The notes below the pieces were generated by a model. That model worked only from the letters and a program-made list of their open reading frames with translations. It ran no database searches and was not told the origin of the DNA. DNA of 64,000 nucleotides from Litorimonas sp965205225 (lineage in GTDB: Bacteria; Pseudomonadota; Alphaproteobacteria; Caulobacterales; Maricaulaceae). The first letter of the stretch is position 1. Each line of letters opens with the position of its first letter. The translations under genes were made by a program, and so were the position numbers. Where the stretch lies: NCBI GenBank assembly GCA_965205225.1, contig CBDBFZ010000002.1:310001-374000 (forward strand), given 5' to 3'. This document shows, piece by piece, positions 26,671 through 35,784 of the stretch.

Positions 26671-27990
26671 GGACACCTCGAAGAACGGGTTTTTTGGGCC
26701 AGTATAGAGGCGAATTTTATAGTCGGCTCTCAGGTCAGACTTCATAGAGTGACGAATGCGTGTCCACAGGCGTATTTTGGCATGATTTTGGCCTGCATAA
26801 GCGGGGGGATCCGGATTTTGAACAGAATCAGGCTATGGGCTGTCGTCGCTCATGGAAAACGAGGCAGCGGAAGTTGTAGCTTAGCTTGGCCATGGTGATC
26901 CGGCCAGCGGCCCTGGCCGATTGAGCGGATCGTGATCGCCATCGGCCCTTTCTCATATCCGAAGACATGTTCAACACAGGCACGGATGGAGGAGCGGGTC
27001 GCATTGCCGCGCCGAATGTGCTTTGCCATCGGTTTACCGCGGGGCTTCTTTCGATGGATGTTTGAACGATAGCCCTGCGCTTTCAGCCAGGCTTCGTTTC
27101 TGGCTGAGCGATAAGCTGTATCCGCCCAAACAGACTTTGAGCTGTTGGTGGCATCCAGAACCGATGTCAGTTCGTGCCCATCATAGCGGGCCGCATGGGT
27201 GCAGGTCTCTCCCCGGACAAAGCGCCATTTCCGGTCAATACTGATGTGGTTCTTGTACCCAAAGTGAGGGATGGAAATGTCGACAAGGCCTGCGTCCTGT
27301 TCCCCTTCTGCGGTCTTTCGCGCCCTGGAATAGCTGACCACCGCTCGTGCGTCGGTGTCTTTCTGTGCGGCCCTGGCAGGATCGCCCGCGCCAGATAGCG
27401 GACGCGCTTTCACCCGCCCTGGCCCGCTCTTTCTCTTCTTTCCTCATCCGTTGGCGCGGCGCTGACACCAAAGTGGCATCCACGATCTGACCTCCCGTGG
27501 GTTTGTAGCCGCGCTTGCAGAGTTGCTCTTCAAAAGCGGCAAACAGAGATTTGAAAGCACCAGACTGGGTCAGCTTTTCCTGGGTCAGCTTTTCACGCAA
27601 CAGCCAAATCGTCTTTTGGTCCGGGGTCGGTTCACCGATCTGAAACCTCAGAAACCGCAACCAACTTAAACGATCCCGGATCAGAAATTCCATCCGTTCA
27701 TCACTCAGATTGTGCATCGACGCCAGAACAAGCACCTTGAACATCGTGACCGGATCATAGGGTGGCCGACCGCCCTTGGCGCGAACACCATAACCGAGGG
27801 CTTCCATCAGAACAGTTCGGAAAGCCTCAAAGTCCACATGACGCTCCAGCGCTTCAAGCGAATCACCTGTCGCCGATAAGCGAGCAAGATGATCCGACAA
27901 GTCAAACAATCCAGGCGCGTGCATCATAAAATCCTCCCAAAACCAGTAAATCAGATCATACCACAAAATGTACGGTTCTTAGAGGCCTCC
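26671..27990 (-). mobile_element. IS5-family element ISa, copy 1
   Basis: A 1,320-bp element with ends GGACACCTCGAAGAACGGG and complement of GGAGGCCTCTAAGAACCG, flanked by a perfect 4-bp target repeat ATAT (26667-26670 and 27991-27994). It interrupts frame B of ISb. It is near-identical to ISa copy 2 in inverted orientation. Confidence 0.9.
26828..27927 (-). pseudogene. ISa transposase, frameshifted
   Basis: An IS5-type transposase in pieces. Frame 1 starts MMHAPGLFDLSDHLARLSAT (ATG at 27927 behind GGGAGG) and runs through GGRPPYDPVTMFKVLVLASM and TGGQIVDATLVSAPRQRMRK. The frame then changes near SASAIW to GDPARAAQKDTDARAV, FGYKNHISIDRKWRFVRGE, VWADTAYRSARNEAWLKAQG and RACVEHVFGYEKGPM. A second shift is needed to reach MAKLSYNF at the end. 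A 15-bp tandem duplication gives EKLTQEKLTQ. The same shifts occur in copy 2, so the element spread with them, perhaps using frameshifting or a helper transposase. Confidence 0.8.
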
Positions 27991-27994
27991 ATAT

Positions 27995-28632
27995 TACGTT
28001 CCTTATACAAAGCCATATCAGTTTGCCTTGGCTTGCGCGCATTTTTTCGGGACGGAATAACGGGCATAGCCCCGCTCTCATTCACCGCGTCTATAACGCA
28101 CCGACCATCATAACCCTTATCCGCCAAGACATGATCCGCCTTAAACCCTGCCAATAAGGCGGCGGCTTGCGTCATTTCGCTACAGTGCCCGCCCGTTGCT
28201 ATCAGGCGCAGAGCTAAACCCAATGCATCTGTCAGCCCATGTATTTTTGTTGTTAGGCCGCCCTTGGAACGCCCTAATGCATGGGCATCAGGCCCCCTTT
28301 TTATGCCGCGCCCCGGCCGATTGGGCATGCGCCCGCACAATTGTGGCATCCATCATCAGCCACTCTTGATCAGCATGGGTGCGCAAGGCCTTAAAGACAT
28401 CTTCTAAAACCCCGGCCTCAACCCAGAGATAATAACGCCGTTTGACACTGTCGAAACGCCCGAACCGTTCGGGTAAATCGCGCCAACGCCCGCCCGAACG
28501 GGCCATCCACAACAAAGCATCAATGAAAAGCCTATTATTGGCGTTGCGACCCCGTTTCCCTGTGCTCCCATAAGGCAAATAAGACTTTAAACGGCCCCAT
28601 TGTTCATCCGTAAGTTCCTGATAACCAGACAT
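27995..28632 (-). pseudogene. ISb copy 2 transposase (frames A and B)
   Basis: Frame A (MSGYQELTDEQWGRLKSYLP from 28632, to TGA at 28288) and frame B (SKGGLTTKIHGLTDALGLAL, HVLADKGYDGRCVIDAVNES) are both present. The junction has five A instead of the six in copy 1, so the usual -1 shift no longer joins them. Frame B is cut at 27995 by ISa; its last part lies at 26528-26670. Confidence 0.8.
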
Positions 28633-28662
28633 ATGTGCGCTCCTAACAAAATGAAGGAACAT

Positions 28663-29998
28663 GGAGGCCTCTAAGAACCGTACATTTTGTGGTATGATCT
28701 GATTTACTGGTTGTGGGAGGATTTTATGATGCACGCGCCTGGATTGTTTGACTTGTCGGATCATCTTGCTCGCTTATCGGCGACAGGTGATCCGCTTGAA
28801 GCGCTGGAGCGTCATGTGGACTTTGAGGCTTTCCGAACTGTTCTGATGGAAGCCCTCGGTTATGGTGTTCGCGCCAAGGGCGGTCGGCCACCCTATGATC
28901 CGGTCACGATGTTCAAGGTGCTTGTTCTGGCGTCGATGCACAATCTGAGTGATGAACGGATGGAATTTCTGATCCGGGATCGTTTAAGTTGGTTGCGGTT
29001 TCTGAGGTTTCAGATCGGTGAACCGACCCCGGACCAAAAGACGATTTGGCTGTTGCGTGAAAAGCTGACCCAGGAAAAGCTGACCCAGTCTGGTGCTTTC
29101 AAATCTCTGTTTGCCGCTTTTGAAGAGCAACTCTGCAAGCGCGGCTACAAACCCACGGGAGGTCAGATCGTGGATGCCACTTTGGTGTCAGCGCCGCGCC
29201 AACGGATGAGGAAAGAAGAGAAAGAGCGGGCCAGGGCGGGTGAAAGCGCGTCCGCTATCTGGCGCGGGCGATCCTGCCAGGGCCGCACAGAAAGACACCG
29301 ACGCACGAGCGGTGGTCAGCTATTCCAGGGCGCGAAAGACCGCAGAAGGGGAACAGGACGCAGGCCTTGTCGACATTTCCATCCCTCACTTTGGGTACAA
29401 GAACCACATCAGTATTGACCGGAAATGGCGCTTTGTCCGGGGAGAGACCTGCACCCATGCGGCCCGCTATGATGGGCACGAACTGGCATCGGTTCTGGAT
29501 GCCACCAACAGCTCAAAGTCTGTTTGGGCGGATACAGCTTATCGCTCAGCCAGAAACGAAGCCTGGCTGAAAGCGCAGGGCTATCGTTCAAACATCCATC
29601 GAAAGAAGCCCCGCGGTAAACCGATGGCAAAGCACATTCGGCGCGGCAATGCGACCCGCTCCTCCATCCGTGCCTGTGTTGAACATGTCTTCGGATATGA
29701 GAAAGGGCCGATGGCGATCACGATCCGCTCAATCGGCCAGGCGCTCAATCGGCCAGGGCCGCTGGCCGGATCACCATGGCCAAGCTAAGCTACAACTTCC
29801 GCCGCCTCGTTTTCCATGAGCGACGACAGCCCATAGCCTGATTCTGTTCAAAATCCGGATCCCCCCGCTTATGCAGGCCTAAATCATGCCAAAATACGCC
29901 TGTGGACACGCATTCGTCACTCTATGAAGCCTGACCTGAGAGCCGACTATAAAATTCGCCTCTATACTGGCCCAAAAAACCCGTTCTTCGAGCTGTCC
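28663..29998 (+). mobile_element. IS5-family element ISa, copy 2 (inverted)
   Basis: A 1,336-bp copy with the same ends as ISa copy 1, flanked by ACAT (28659-28662) and AAAT (29999-30002), a 4-bp target repeat with one change. It is 16 bp longer than copy 1 because of a perfect 16-bp tandem duplication at 29726-29757. With copy 1 it forms a 1.3-kb inverted repeat with a 0.67-kb spacer. Confidence 0.9.
28726..29841 (+). pseudogene. ISa transposase, frameshifted
   Basis: Same gene as in ISa copy 1, with the same shift after SASAIW and the same EKLTQEKLTQ duplication (29059-29088). In addition, the 16-bp duplication near the end alters the reading to IGQALNRPGPLAGSPWPS and stop, while the conserved LSYNFRRLVFH lies in another frame. 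Certainly not a single intact reading frame. Confidence 0.8.
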
Positions 29999-30075
29999 AA
30001 ATTATAGAAAATAAAAGGTAATTCTTCACTACAGCCTAGATATTCAGGCGACCGACCTCCTACAGAAACAGCAAG

Positions 30076-30101
30076 GCCCGGCCTTTTGTACCGGGCTTTT
30101 T
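30076..30101 (+). terminator. rho-independent terminator, plus strand
   Basis: Stem GCCCGG (30076-30081) with CCGGGC (30091-30096) followed by TTTTT. The T-run is on the plus strand, so it would end transcription coming from the left, yet only IS DNA lies there. It may be the displaced terminator of the gene that preceded the IS insertions, perhaps the corrinoid operon. It is convergent with slt. Confidence 0.75.
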
Positions 30102-30128
30102 CATGCGGGCCGTCTAAGCGTGCATGAC

Positions 30129-32168
30129 TTAGCCAGTGGCTGATCCTTTAGCGCCAAAGCGCAAGTTCTGGTCAATCGTAACGGGCGCAACATTGCCGTT
30201 CCGGCGGGCTTTATAGACCTGCATGTTTTCCATCACACGCATGACGTAATTACGGGTCTCGGAAAACGGGATTTTTTCGACCCAGTCGATAGGATCGATC
30301 TGGCCTGTGCGCGGGTCGCCATTACGCTCGATCCATTGCGAGATGCGCCGTGGCCCAGCATTATAGGCGATGGCAGCCATGATGTATGAGCCGTCATAGT
30401 CCTCCAGCAGATCGTGCAGATGCAAGGCGCCCATATAGGCGGCATAGTTACGGTCCGTGATCAGGCGGTCGCGATCATAGTCAATCCGGTGCCGATGAGC
30501 GGTCGCACTGGCCGTGGCATTGATCATCTGCATCATGCCGTAGGCACTCGCATGGGAGACAGCGTTTCCGGCAAATTCGCTCTCCTGGCGAGCAATGGCA
30601 TAGACGAAGGGAATGTCGAATTTCGGGTCGAGCATTTCGACCGGCGGCACGATGGGATAACCGCTCTCTGTGAGCATCGACTGAAAGCGCCCGGCCTGTT
30701 TGGCCGCGCGAATGGATGGCCGCATAAAGCCGTAATCGGCACTGACACGGCTGAGCAGAGTCAACTCGTCCAATGACTCCAAATCATCATCCAGCGCATA
30801 GGCAAAGGTCGAGAAGAACCGCTCTTCGCCCGCTTCCCCCAGCAGGCGCAGGGCAAGAATACGGCGGTCACTGTCGAATCTCTGACGCGCTTGCGGCGAT
30901 ATGATCTCCGGCGGCAGCGTGAGGCGCGCGATGGATCCATTCAACCGTTTCGCCGCCAACTGCCCATAATAGGTGTTTGGATAGGTCGAGGCTTTCGTAA
31001 AAGCGAGGTCGCGCCGGGGATCGTTCAGCGCCTCGAACGCCCGGCCTTGCCAGTAATGCGCTCTGGCAAGGCTGATCGGGGTGGTGACCCCCGCTTCCAA
31101 TTTCTGGAACCGTTCCAGTGCGACTGCAGGCTGGTTCAGCTTGGTCAGAGCCAGCCAGCCGCCCAGAAACTCAGGTTCATAGAAAGGGACTCCTTTCTTG
31201 GCACCGCTGAACAGGGTTAGGCGGTAAGCTTCTGCCCACTTCTGCTCACCGATGAGCGAATAGGCCATCAAGCGTTTCTCAATCCACATCCGTTCACGCC
31301 CGCGATCTGTCGTCGCGGGGGAGTCGATCTGTAGATAGACGGGCAGGGCATAGTCCTTGTCTTTTCGCTGGCGCCGCCACCGTGCGCGCTCAAACAGGAA
31401 ACCAGGGTCATTTACGCGGTTGGCAACAACCGCATTGACCGCCGCGTTGAGATTCCGGCTGTTCATGGCCAGCTTCATCCGCGCATCCATAACGGCGCCG
31501 TCGGATTTACTCATGAATGGTAGCAGAGCCCGGGCCTTGGAAAAATGCCGCGAGCCTTCCCAGATCAGATAATCGGCGCGTGCCGCGTGATCCTGAGGTG
31601 AGAGCCGCAATTTGTAATGCTGAAACAGTTCTTTCTGAGTATCGCGTGTGAGCTTGGATTCGCGCCATGCATATTTCAGCCAGCGGTCGCCATTCTCTGT
31701 GTCGCCGAGCTTATAAAAGGCGTTTGCGAGCGCGGCACGCCCCTCACCAGAGACGGGCTCCATTTTCAGAAACCACGCCACGGACTCGCGCGGCGGCAGA
31801 GGGTCTTCGAGCAGCCGTACTTCGGCTTTGGCCTGTATCGACACCATGCGCGGCCAATTGGGGAGCTCATGGGTTACATAGGTCAACCAATCGGTCGGAA
31901 CATTGGGATCGCGCACTGAACGGATCCAGCGGAGCAGATCTTTCGCTGTGGGATCCTGAATTTCGTCCTTAGCGCGCTTCAGAATGGTCCATTCACTGCG
32001 CTTCGCAGCCGATAAGCCGCGCCTCAGATAGATGGCATCACGCGGGGACAGATATTGAGAGAGTGCCGACGGAACAGGTTTCAGCCTCGGCATGGGATGA
32101 TTGGCAACCGCCGCGGTGGCCAACAGAGGAGCGAGCGCGATTAATATATATATCCAGAATGTCTTCAC
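30129..32168 (-). CDS. slt: soluble-type lytic transglycosylase (Slt70-like)
   Basis: A 679-residue periplasmic enzyme that cleaves peptidoglycan glycan strands to 1,6-anhydromuropeptides. The signal peptide covers about residues 1-22 (WIYILIALAPLLATAAVA). A long alpha-superhelical region with TPR-like pairs follows (about 40-480). The C-terminal GH23/SLT domain has the catalytic Glu529 in AIARQESEF, then SAYGMMQMINATA and IAYNAGPRRISQWI. Architecture and length match Slt70-like proteins. It is divergent from dapA with about 125 bases between them. Confidence 0.94.
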   Translation of the reverse strand: MKTFWIYILIALAPLLATAAVANHPMPRLKPVPSALSQYLSPRDAIYLRRGLSAAKRSEWTILKRAKDEIQDPTAKDLLRWIRSVRDPNVPTDWLTYVTHELPNWPRMVSIQAKAEVRLLEDPLPPRESVAWFLKMEPVSGEGRAALANAFYKLGDTENGDRWLKYAWRESKLTRDTQKELFQHYKLRLSPQDHAARADYLIWEGSRHFSKARALLPFMSKSDGAVMDARMKLAMNSRNLNAAVNAVVANRVNDPGFLFERARWRRQRKDKDYALPVYLQIDSPATTDRGRERMWIEKRLMAYSLIGEQKWAEAYRLTLFSGAKKGVPFYEPEFLGGWLALTKLNQPAVALERFQKLEAGVTTPISLARAHYWQGRAFEALNDPRRDLAFTKASTYPNTYYGQLAAKRLNGSIARLTLPPEIISPQARQRFDSDRRILALRLLGEAGEERFFSTFAYALDDDLESLDELTLLSRVSADYGFMRPSIRAAKQAGRFQSMLTESGYPIVPPVEMLDPKFDIPFVYAIARQESEFAGNAVSHASAYGMMQMINATASATAHRHRIDYDRDRLITDRNYAAYMGALHLHDLLEDYDGSYIMAAIAYNAGPRRISQWIERNGDPRTGQIDPIDWVEKIPFSETRNYVMRVMENMQVYKARRNGNVAPVTIDQNLRFGAKGSATG

Positions 32169-32293
32169 CCAAAAGCCTCCATATCATTGCTTTAATTCGG
32201 TACAGTTTCTGCCATGCTTGCAAGTCAGATGACAATACGCCTAAAGCGCGCGGCAACCCGCCTGTTCTCAATTCGGTTATAGGAAACGCGACT

Positions 32294-33169
32294 ATGGTTA
32301 AAGGGTCCATAACGGCCTTAGTTACTCCGTTCACAAAAACGGGATTAGACGAGGCTGCTTTTCAGAATCATGTCGAATGGCAGATCGCCAACGGTACGCA
32401 TGGGCTGGTGCCCTGTGGAACGACAGGAGAAAGCGCGACGCTGACCCACGAAGAGCATAAGCGCGTGATTCGCCTATGTGTCGAGGCTGCCGATGGGCGA
32501 GTGCCTGTCATTGCCGGTGCCGGATCAAATGAAACGCGCGTAGCGATTGAATATGCCCAAGTGACCAAGGACTGCGGCGCTGATGCCGCCCTGGTGGTTA
32601 CGCCCTACTACAACAAGCCGAGTCAGGAAGGCATTTTCCGGCATTTTGAAGCCATCTCGAACGCCGTCGACATTCCGATCATTGTCTATAATATTCCGGG
32701 ACGCAGTGTCGTCGATATCACGAACGAAACGATGGGGCGCCTATCCCAGCTCTCCAACATCATAGGCTGTAAGGATGCGACCGGTGATATTTCCCGGGTG
32801 CAGGGCCTAACAGATCGTTGCGGCGTGGATTTTCTGCAGCTGTCCGGCGATGATCCGACCGCGCTGGGGCATTTTGCTCATGGCGGGCAGGGCATGATCA
32901 GTGTCGGTTCGAACGTCGCACCGAAACAATATGCCGATTTCCATAACACCATGATGGCCGGTGATTTTACGCGTGCGCGTGATCTCAATGCGACGCTTCA
33001 CCGCATGCATAAGGATCTGTTCTTGGACCCGAGTCCGGCTCCGGCCAAATATGCACTGTCTCTCATGGGCCGCATGAGCGACGAGGTTCGACTACCGATG
33101 ACGCCTTGTGTAGACGAAACGAAAACCCACGTTCGGTCGGCAATGGTCCGCGCAGGAATCGAATTTTAA
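32294..33169 (+). CDS. dapA: 4-hydroxy-tetrahydrodipicolinate synthase
   Basis: Condenses pyruvate with aspartate semialdehyde, the entry step of the diaminopimelate/lysine pathway. The start at 32294 (MVKGSITALVTPFTKTGLDE, AGGAAA upstream) gives 291 residues, the usual length. Motifs: VPCGTTGESATL, the catalytic Tyr in IIVYNIPGRSV, and the Schiff-base Lys160 in IIGCKDATGD. smpB follows immediately: its GTG start touches the dapA stop, so the two are co-transcribed, an arrangement common in alphaproteobacteria. Confidence 0.96.
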   Translation: MVKGSITALVTPFTKTGLDEAAFQNHVEWQIANGTHGLVPCGTTGESATLTHEEHKRVIRLCVEAADGRVPVIAGAGSNETRVAIEYAQVTKDCGADAALVVTPYYNKPSQEGIFRHFEAISNAVDIPIIVYNIPGRSVVDITNETMGRLSQLSNIIGCKDATGDISRVQGLTDRCGVDFLQLSGDDPTALGHFAHGGQGMISVGSNVAPKQYADFHNTMMAGDFTRARDLNATLHRMHKDLFLDPSPAPAKYALSLMGRMSDEVRLPMTPCVDETKTHVRSAMVRAGIEF

Positions 33170-33655
33170 GTGGCAGTCAAAAAAAAAACCAGCCTGGGCG
33201 ATAACGGCACATTAATCGCCAAGAATCGCCGTGCCCGCTTTGACTATACCATCGAAGAAACGATGGAAGCTGGGGTCAGCTTGCTTGGAACCGAAGTGAA
33301 GAGCTTGCGTAACGGCAAGGCCAATATCGCAGAGAGCTATGTCGATGTGGATGGCGATGAGGCCTGGCTGGTCAATGCCAATATCCCGATTTATGAACCC
33401 GCTGCGCAATTCAATCATAGCCCGACGCGTGGCCGAAAGCTCCTGTTGAAACGTAAGGAAATCAATACGCTGATCGGGGAAACCCAACGTAAGGGACGAA
33501 CAGTTGTCCCCCTTAAAATCTACTTCAACAAGGATGGGCGGGTCAAACTCCTGATCAGCGTGGCGGCCGGTAAGCAGCAGCGCGACAAGCGCGACGTGCA
33601 GAAGAACCGCGACTGGCAGAAACAGAAGGCTCGTCTGCTCAGGGATCGTGGTTAA
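33170..33655 (+). CDS. smpB: SsrA-binding protein
   Basis: SmpB binds tmRNA and is required for trans-translation of stalled ribosomes. The 161 residues carry the conserved IAKNRRARFDYTIEETMEAG, LLGTEVKSLRNGKANI, and the C-terminal basic tail (RDKRDVQKNRDWQKQKARLL). The GTG at 33170 directly follows the dapA stop. Codons 4-6 form, with the next base, a run of ten A, a slippage-prone stretch that could give transcriptional frameshifts; the frame is intact here. Certain assignment. Confidence 0.97.
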   Translation: MAVKKKTSLGDNGTLIAKNRRARFDYTIEETMEAGVSLLGTEVKSLRNGKANIAESYVDVDGDEAWLVNANIPIYEPAAQFNHSPTRGRKLLLKRKEINTLIGETQRKGRTVVPLKIYFNKDGRVKLLISVAAGKQQRDKRDVQKNRDWQKQKARLLRDRG

Positions 33656-33660
33656 GCGTT

Positions 33661-34311
33661 TTACCGGGTCAGCAAGGCGGCCGCGCGTGCGAAAACTCCA
33701 AAAAACATAGGCTCCGTCAGACGCCCTGTATTCATATTGTAGCGTGAGCAGTGATAGCTTGACAGGACCGTATAGCCGCCAAGATCATATTCGCTGCCAT
33801 GACCAAATTTCTCTTGTGTGACCTTGCCGCCGAGTGTCCGAACGGTATTATCATGGCTGACCTTGCCGAGGCAGAGCAGGACTTTAAGCTTTGGTAGGTC
33901 TTTGATCTGAGCGTGCAGATAATCGCGGCAGCTATTGACCTCTGCACCGACAGGTTTGTTCTGCGGCGGAACGCAGCGCACCGCATTGGTGATCATGGAG
34001 TTATGAAGGGCCAGACCGTCATCAATACTCCGGTCAAATCGGTCATTGGAAAATCCATATTCCGCCAAGGCCGTGTAGAGCAAATCGCCCGCCGCATCGC
34101 CGGTAAAGGGCCGGCCTGTCTTGTTGGCCCCGTTCAGGCCCGGCGCCAAGCCGACAATGAGCAGTTCTGCGTTTGGATCGCCAAAGCTCGGAACGGGGCC
34201 ATTGAAATGTCCGGGCAGGCGATCCCGGCACGCTTCCAGAAAACCGAAGAGGCGCGGGCAACGCTGGCAGAAATAGGGCGGCTCTGTCGCCAAATTCAGT
34301 TCAGTCACCAT
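33661..34311 (-). CDS. uracil-DNA glycosylase, family 5 type
   Basis: Excises uracil (and probably other deaminated bases) from DNA. The start at 34311 (MVTELNLATEPPYFCQRCPR) gives 216 residues. Motif 1 is GLAPGLNGANKTGRPFTGD; the Cys in PYFCQRCPRL, NAVRCVPPQNKP and the later EVNSCRDYL fit the four Fe-S ligands of the family 4/5 enzymes; the C-terminal motif is SSYHCSRYNMNTGRL. The alanine-containing motif 1 without an acidic residue suggests UdgB. It overlaps the NYN gene upstream by 11 bases and converges with smpB. Confidence 0.87.
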   Translation of the reverse strand: MVTELNLATEPPYFCQRCPRLFGFLEACRDRLPGHFNGPVPSFGDPNAELLIVGLAPGLNGANKTGRPFTGDAAGDLLYTALAEYGFSNDRFDRSIDDGLALHNSMITNAVRCVPPQNKPVGAEVNSCRDYLHAQIKDLPKLKVLLCLGKVSHDNTVRTLGGKVTQEKFGHGSEYDLGGYTVLSSYHCSRYNMNTGRLTEPMFFGVFARAAALLTR

Positions 34312-34891
34312 AACCGAAATCGTCATCATCTTCGTAAGTGTCGTCTTCGTCGGAGGACTCCCGCTCCGGACGGCCCACTTCTCGATCCAGATCGTCAATT
34401 TCGATGAAGGCGTCCGCCTGACGTCGAAGTTCGTCAGCCAGTAAGGGGGGGGTCACCATCAGAGAGGAAACGACCGATACGCGCACGCCGAGTTTCTGGA
34501 TGGCTTCGACAGCCGCTCGAAAATCTCCGTCACCCGAAAACAGCAGGATGTGATCGACATGGGGCGCAAGCTCAAGCATCTTAACGACGATTTCGACATC
34601 CATATCTCCTTTGATCCGAGTGCGGCCATCGCGGTCGGTGAAGGTCTTGGCTTTCTTGGTTATGATGTGAAAACCGTTATAGTCCAGCCAGTCGAGGAGC
34701 GGGCGGAGTGGCGAAAAATCATCATTTTCCCGCAGGGCTGTAAAGTAGTACGCCTTGATCAATCGCCCTCTGGCACCGAAATAGGCGAGCAGTTTCTTAT
34801 AATCGATGTCAAAGTCGAGTGATTTGGCTGTCGAGTAGAAGTTCGCTCCATCAATAAAGATGGCGATCTTCTCGTCGGAATAGAAGGTCAT
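34301..34891 (-). CDS. NYN-domain (LabA/DUF88) protein
   Basis: A 196-residue protein with a PIN-like NYN nuclease domain. Acidic catalytic-type motifs are IAIFIDGANFYSTAKSL near the N-terminus, KGDMDVEIVVKML in the middle and LFSGDGDFRAAVEAIQKLGV later. The C-terminus is a very acidic tail (SSDEDDTYEDDDDFGYGD). The family is linked to RNA processing or regulation; the substrate is unknown. The frame is open to 34942, but MTFYSDEKIAIFIDG from 34891 fits the family. It overlaps the downstream glycosylase gene and is divergent from folK. Confidence 0.85.
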   Translation of the reverse strand: MTFYSDEKIAIFIDGANFYSTAKSLDFDIDYKKLLAYFGARGRLIKAYYFTALRENDDFSPLRPLLDWLDYNGFHIITKKAKTFTDRDGRTRIKGDMDVEIVVKMLELAPHVDHILLFSGDGDFRAAVEAIQKLGVRVSVVSSLMVTPPLLADELRRQADAFIEIDDLDREVGRPERESSDEDDTYEDDDDFGYGD

Positions 34892-34933
34892 AGAATATCC
34901 GTGTCTGAAAGCAGTGTTGAAAATGGGCGAAAT

Positions 34934-35410
34934 ATGCAACACGCCTATATCGCGTTTGGCGCGAACTTGTCCAATCCAAGGGAAACATTGCCGAAGGCCG
35001 TATCAGCTTTGGGGGAAATGGGCGTTATTATCAATAATGTGTCTTCGCTATGGCGCAGTCCGGCCTGGCCAGAGGGCAGCCACGCGCTGGATTACATCAA
35101 TGCGGTTCTGGCCGTCCAAACCAGACTGAACCCGACAGAGTTGATGCAAAACCTGCTTCAGATTGAAACTCGGCTGGGACGTATGCGCGCCGAACGCAAT
35201 GCCCCGCGCCTTATCGATCTGGATCTGATCGACTATGACGGGCAAATTTCGGACAGTCCTGACTGCGTCCTTCCTCATCCGCGTATGACGAACCGGGCGT
35301 TTGTATTGTTGCCGTTGCGAGAAATTGCGCCGCATTGGGTTCACCCCAACGGAGCGACAGTGGCAGACCTTCTGGCGAACCTAGATGTGTCGCAAACGCG
35401 CCAGACCTAG
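34934..35410 (+). CDS. folK: HPPK, 6-hydroxymethyl-dihydropterin pyrophosphokinase
   Basis: Transfers pyrophosphate from ATP to 6-hydroxymethyl-7,8-dihydropterin in folate synthesis. The start at 34934 (MQHAYIAFGANLSNPRETLP) gives 158 residues. The active-site signature is GRMRAERNAPRLIDLDLIDY, and YINAVLAVQTRLNP and LPHPRMTNRAFVLLPL are the other conserved blocks. The frame also permits a GTG at 34901. It converges with the hypothetical gene at 35407 with a 4-base overlap. Confidence 0.93.
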   Translation: MQHAYIAFGANLSNPRETLPKAVSALGEMGVIINNVSSLWRSPAWPEGSHALDYINAVLAVQTRLNPTELMQNLLQIETRLGRMRAERNAPRLIDLDLIDYDGQISDSPDCVLPHPRMTNRAFVLLPLREIAPHWVHPNGATVADLLANLDVSQTRQT

Positions 35411-35784
35411 TCCTCTTGGCCTAGCTCCTCTGCGACATCCTCCGAAGACGGCTCGCTCGGTTGATCCAGGGCTTCGATTTCCTGCTGATAGATACGCAGG
35501 ATCCGGGCAAGATATTCCTGGGTCCAGGCCCCGCGTTCATCCGCTTGCTCAGCTGTCGGTACGAAAGTCTCGATATCGTCCTGACTGATGCCTTTTGATT
35601 CAAGCAGTCGTTCGACCGTGTCGAGACGTTCGTGCATGACGGCGAGTTCCTGTGCCACGGCCATGGTGATGGCCATAATGCGTTCGGCGTCCGTATTTTC
35701 CAAAAAATAGGGGCGCTTGCCTTTAGGTTTGGCGCTCGCCAATTTCAACGGGTCAAGAGCGAGCGGATCTATCTGGTGGGTCAT
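35407..35784 (-). CDS. conserved hypothetical protein
   Basis: A 125-residue soluble protein I do not recognise. The N-terminus MTHQIDPLALDPLKLASAKP is followed by a helical region (AITMAVAQELAVMHERLDTV and LARILRIYQQEIEAL) suggestive of a short coiled coil, and an acidic tail (PSEPSSEDVAEELGQED). AGAAGGA lies upstream of the ATG, and its start overlaps the stop of the methyltransferase gene (ATGA), so the two form one operon. The pairing suggests a shared role, but the methyltransferase is broken here. Confidence 0.75.
   Translation of the reverse strand: MTHQIDPLALDPLKLASAKPKGKRPYFLENTDAERIMAITMAVAQELAVMHERLDTVERLLESKGISQDDIETFVPTAEQADERGAWTQEYLARILRIYQQEIEALDQPSEPSSEDVAEELGQED

Larger units (their letters stand above)
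26526..30038 (-). mobile_element. ISb copy 2, interrupted by two ISa elements
   Basis: The same element as at 19981-20847 (ends TAGATCGTAGAGAAGAATTA and complement of TAGGCTGTAGTGAAGAATTA). It is split by ISa insertions at 26671-27990 and 28663-29998. Removing both insertions and their target repeats leaves about 849 bp, close to copy 1, so the nesting order is clear: ISb first, then two independent ISa insertions in opposite orientation. Confidence 0.88.
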
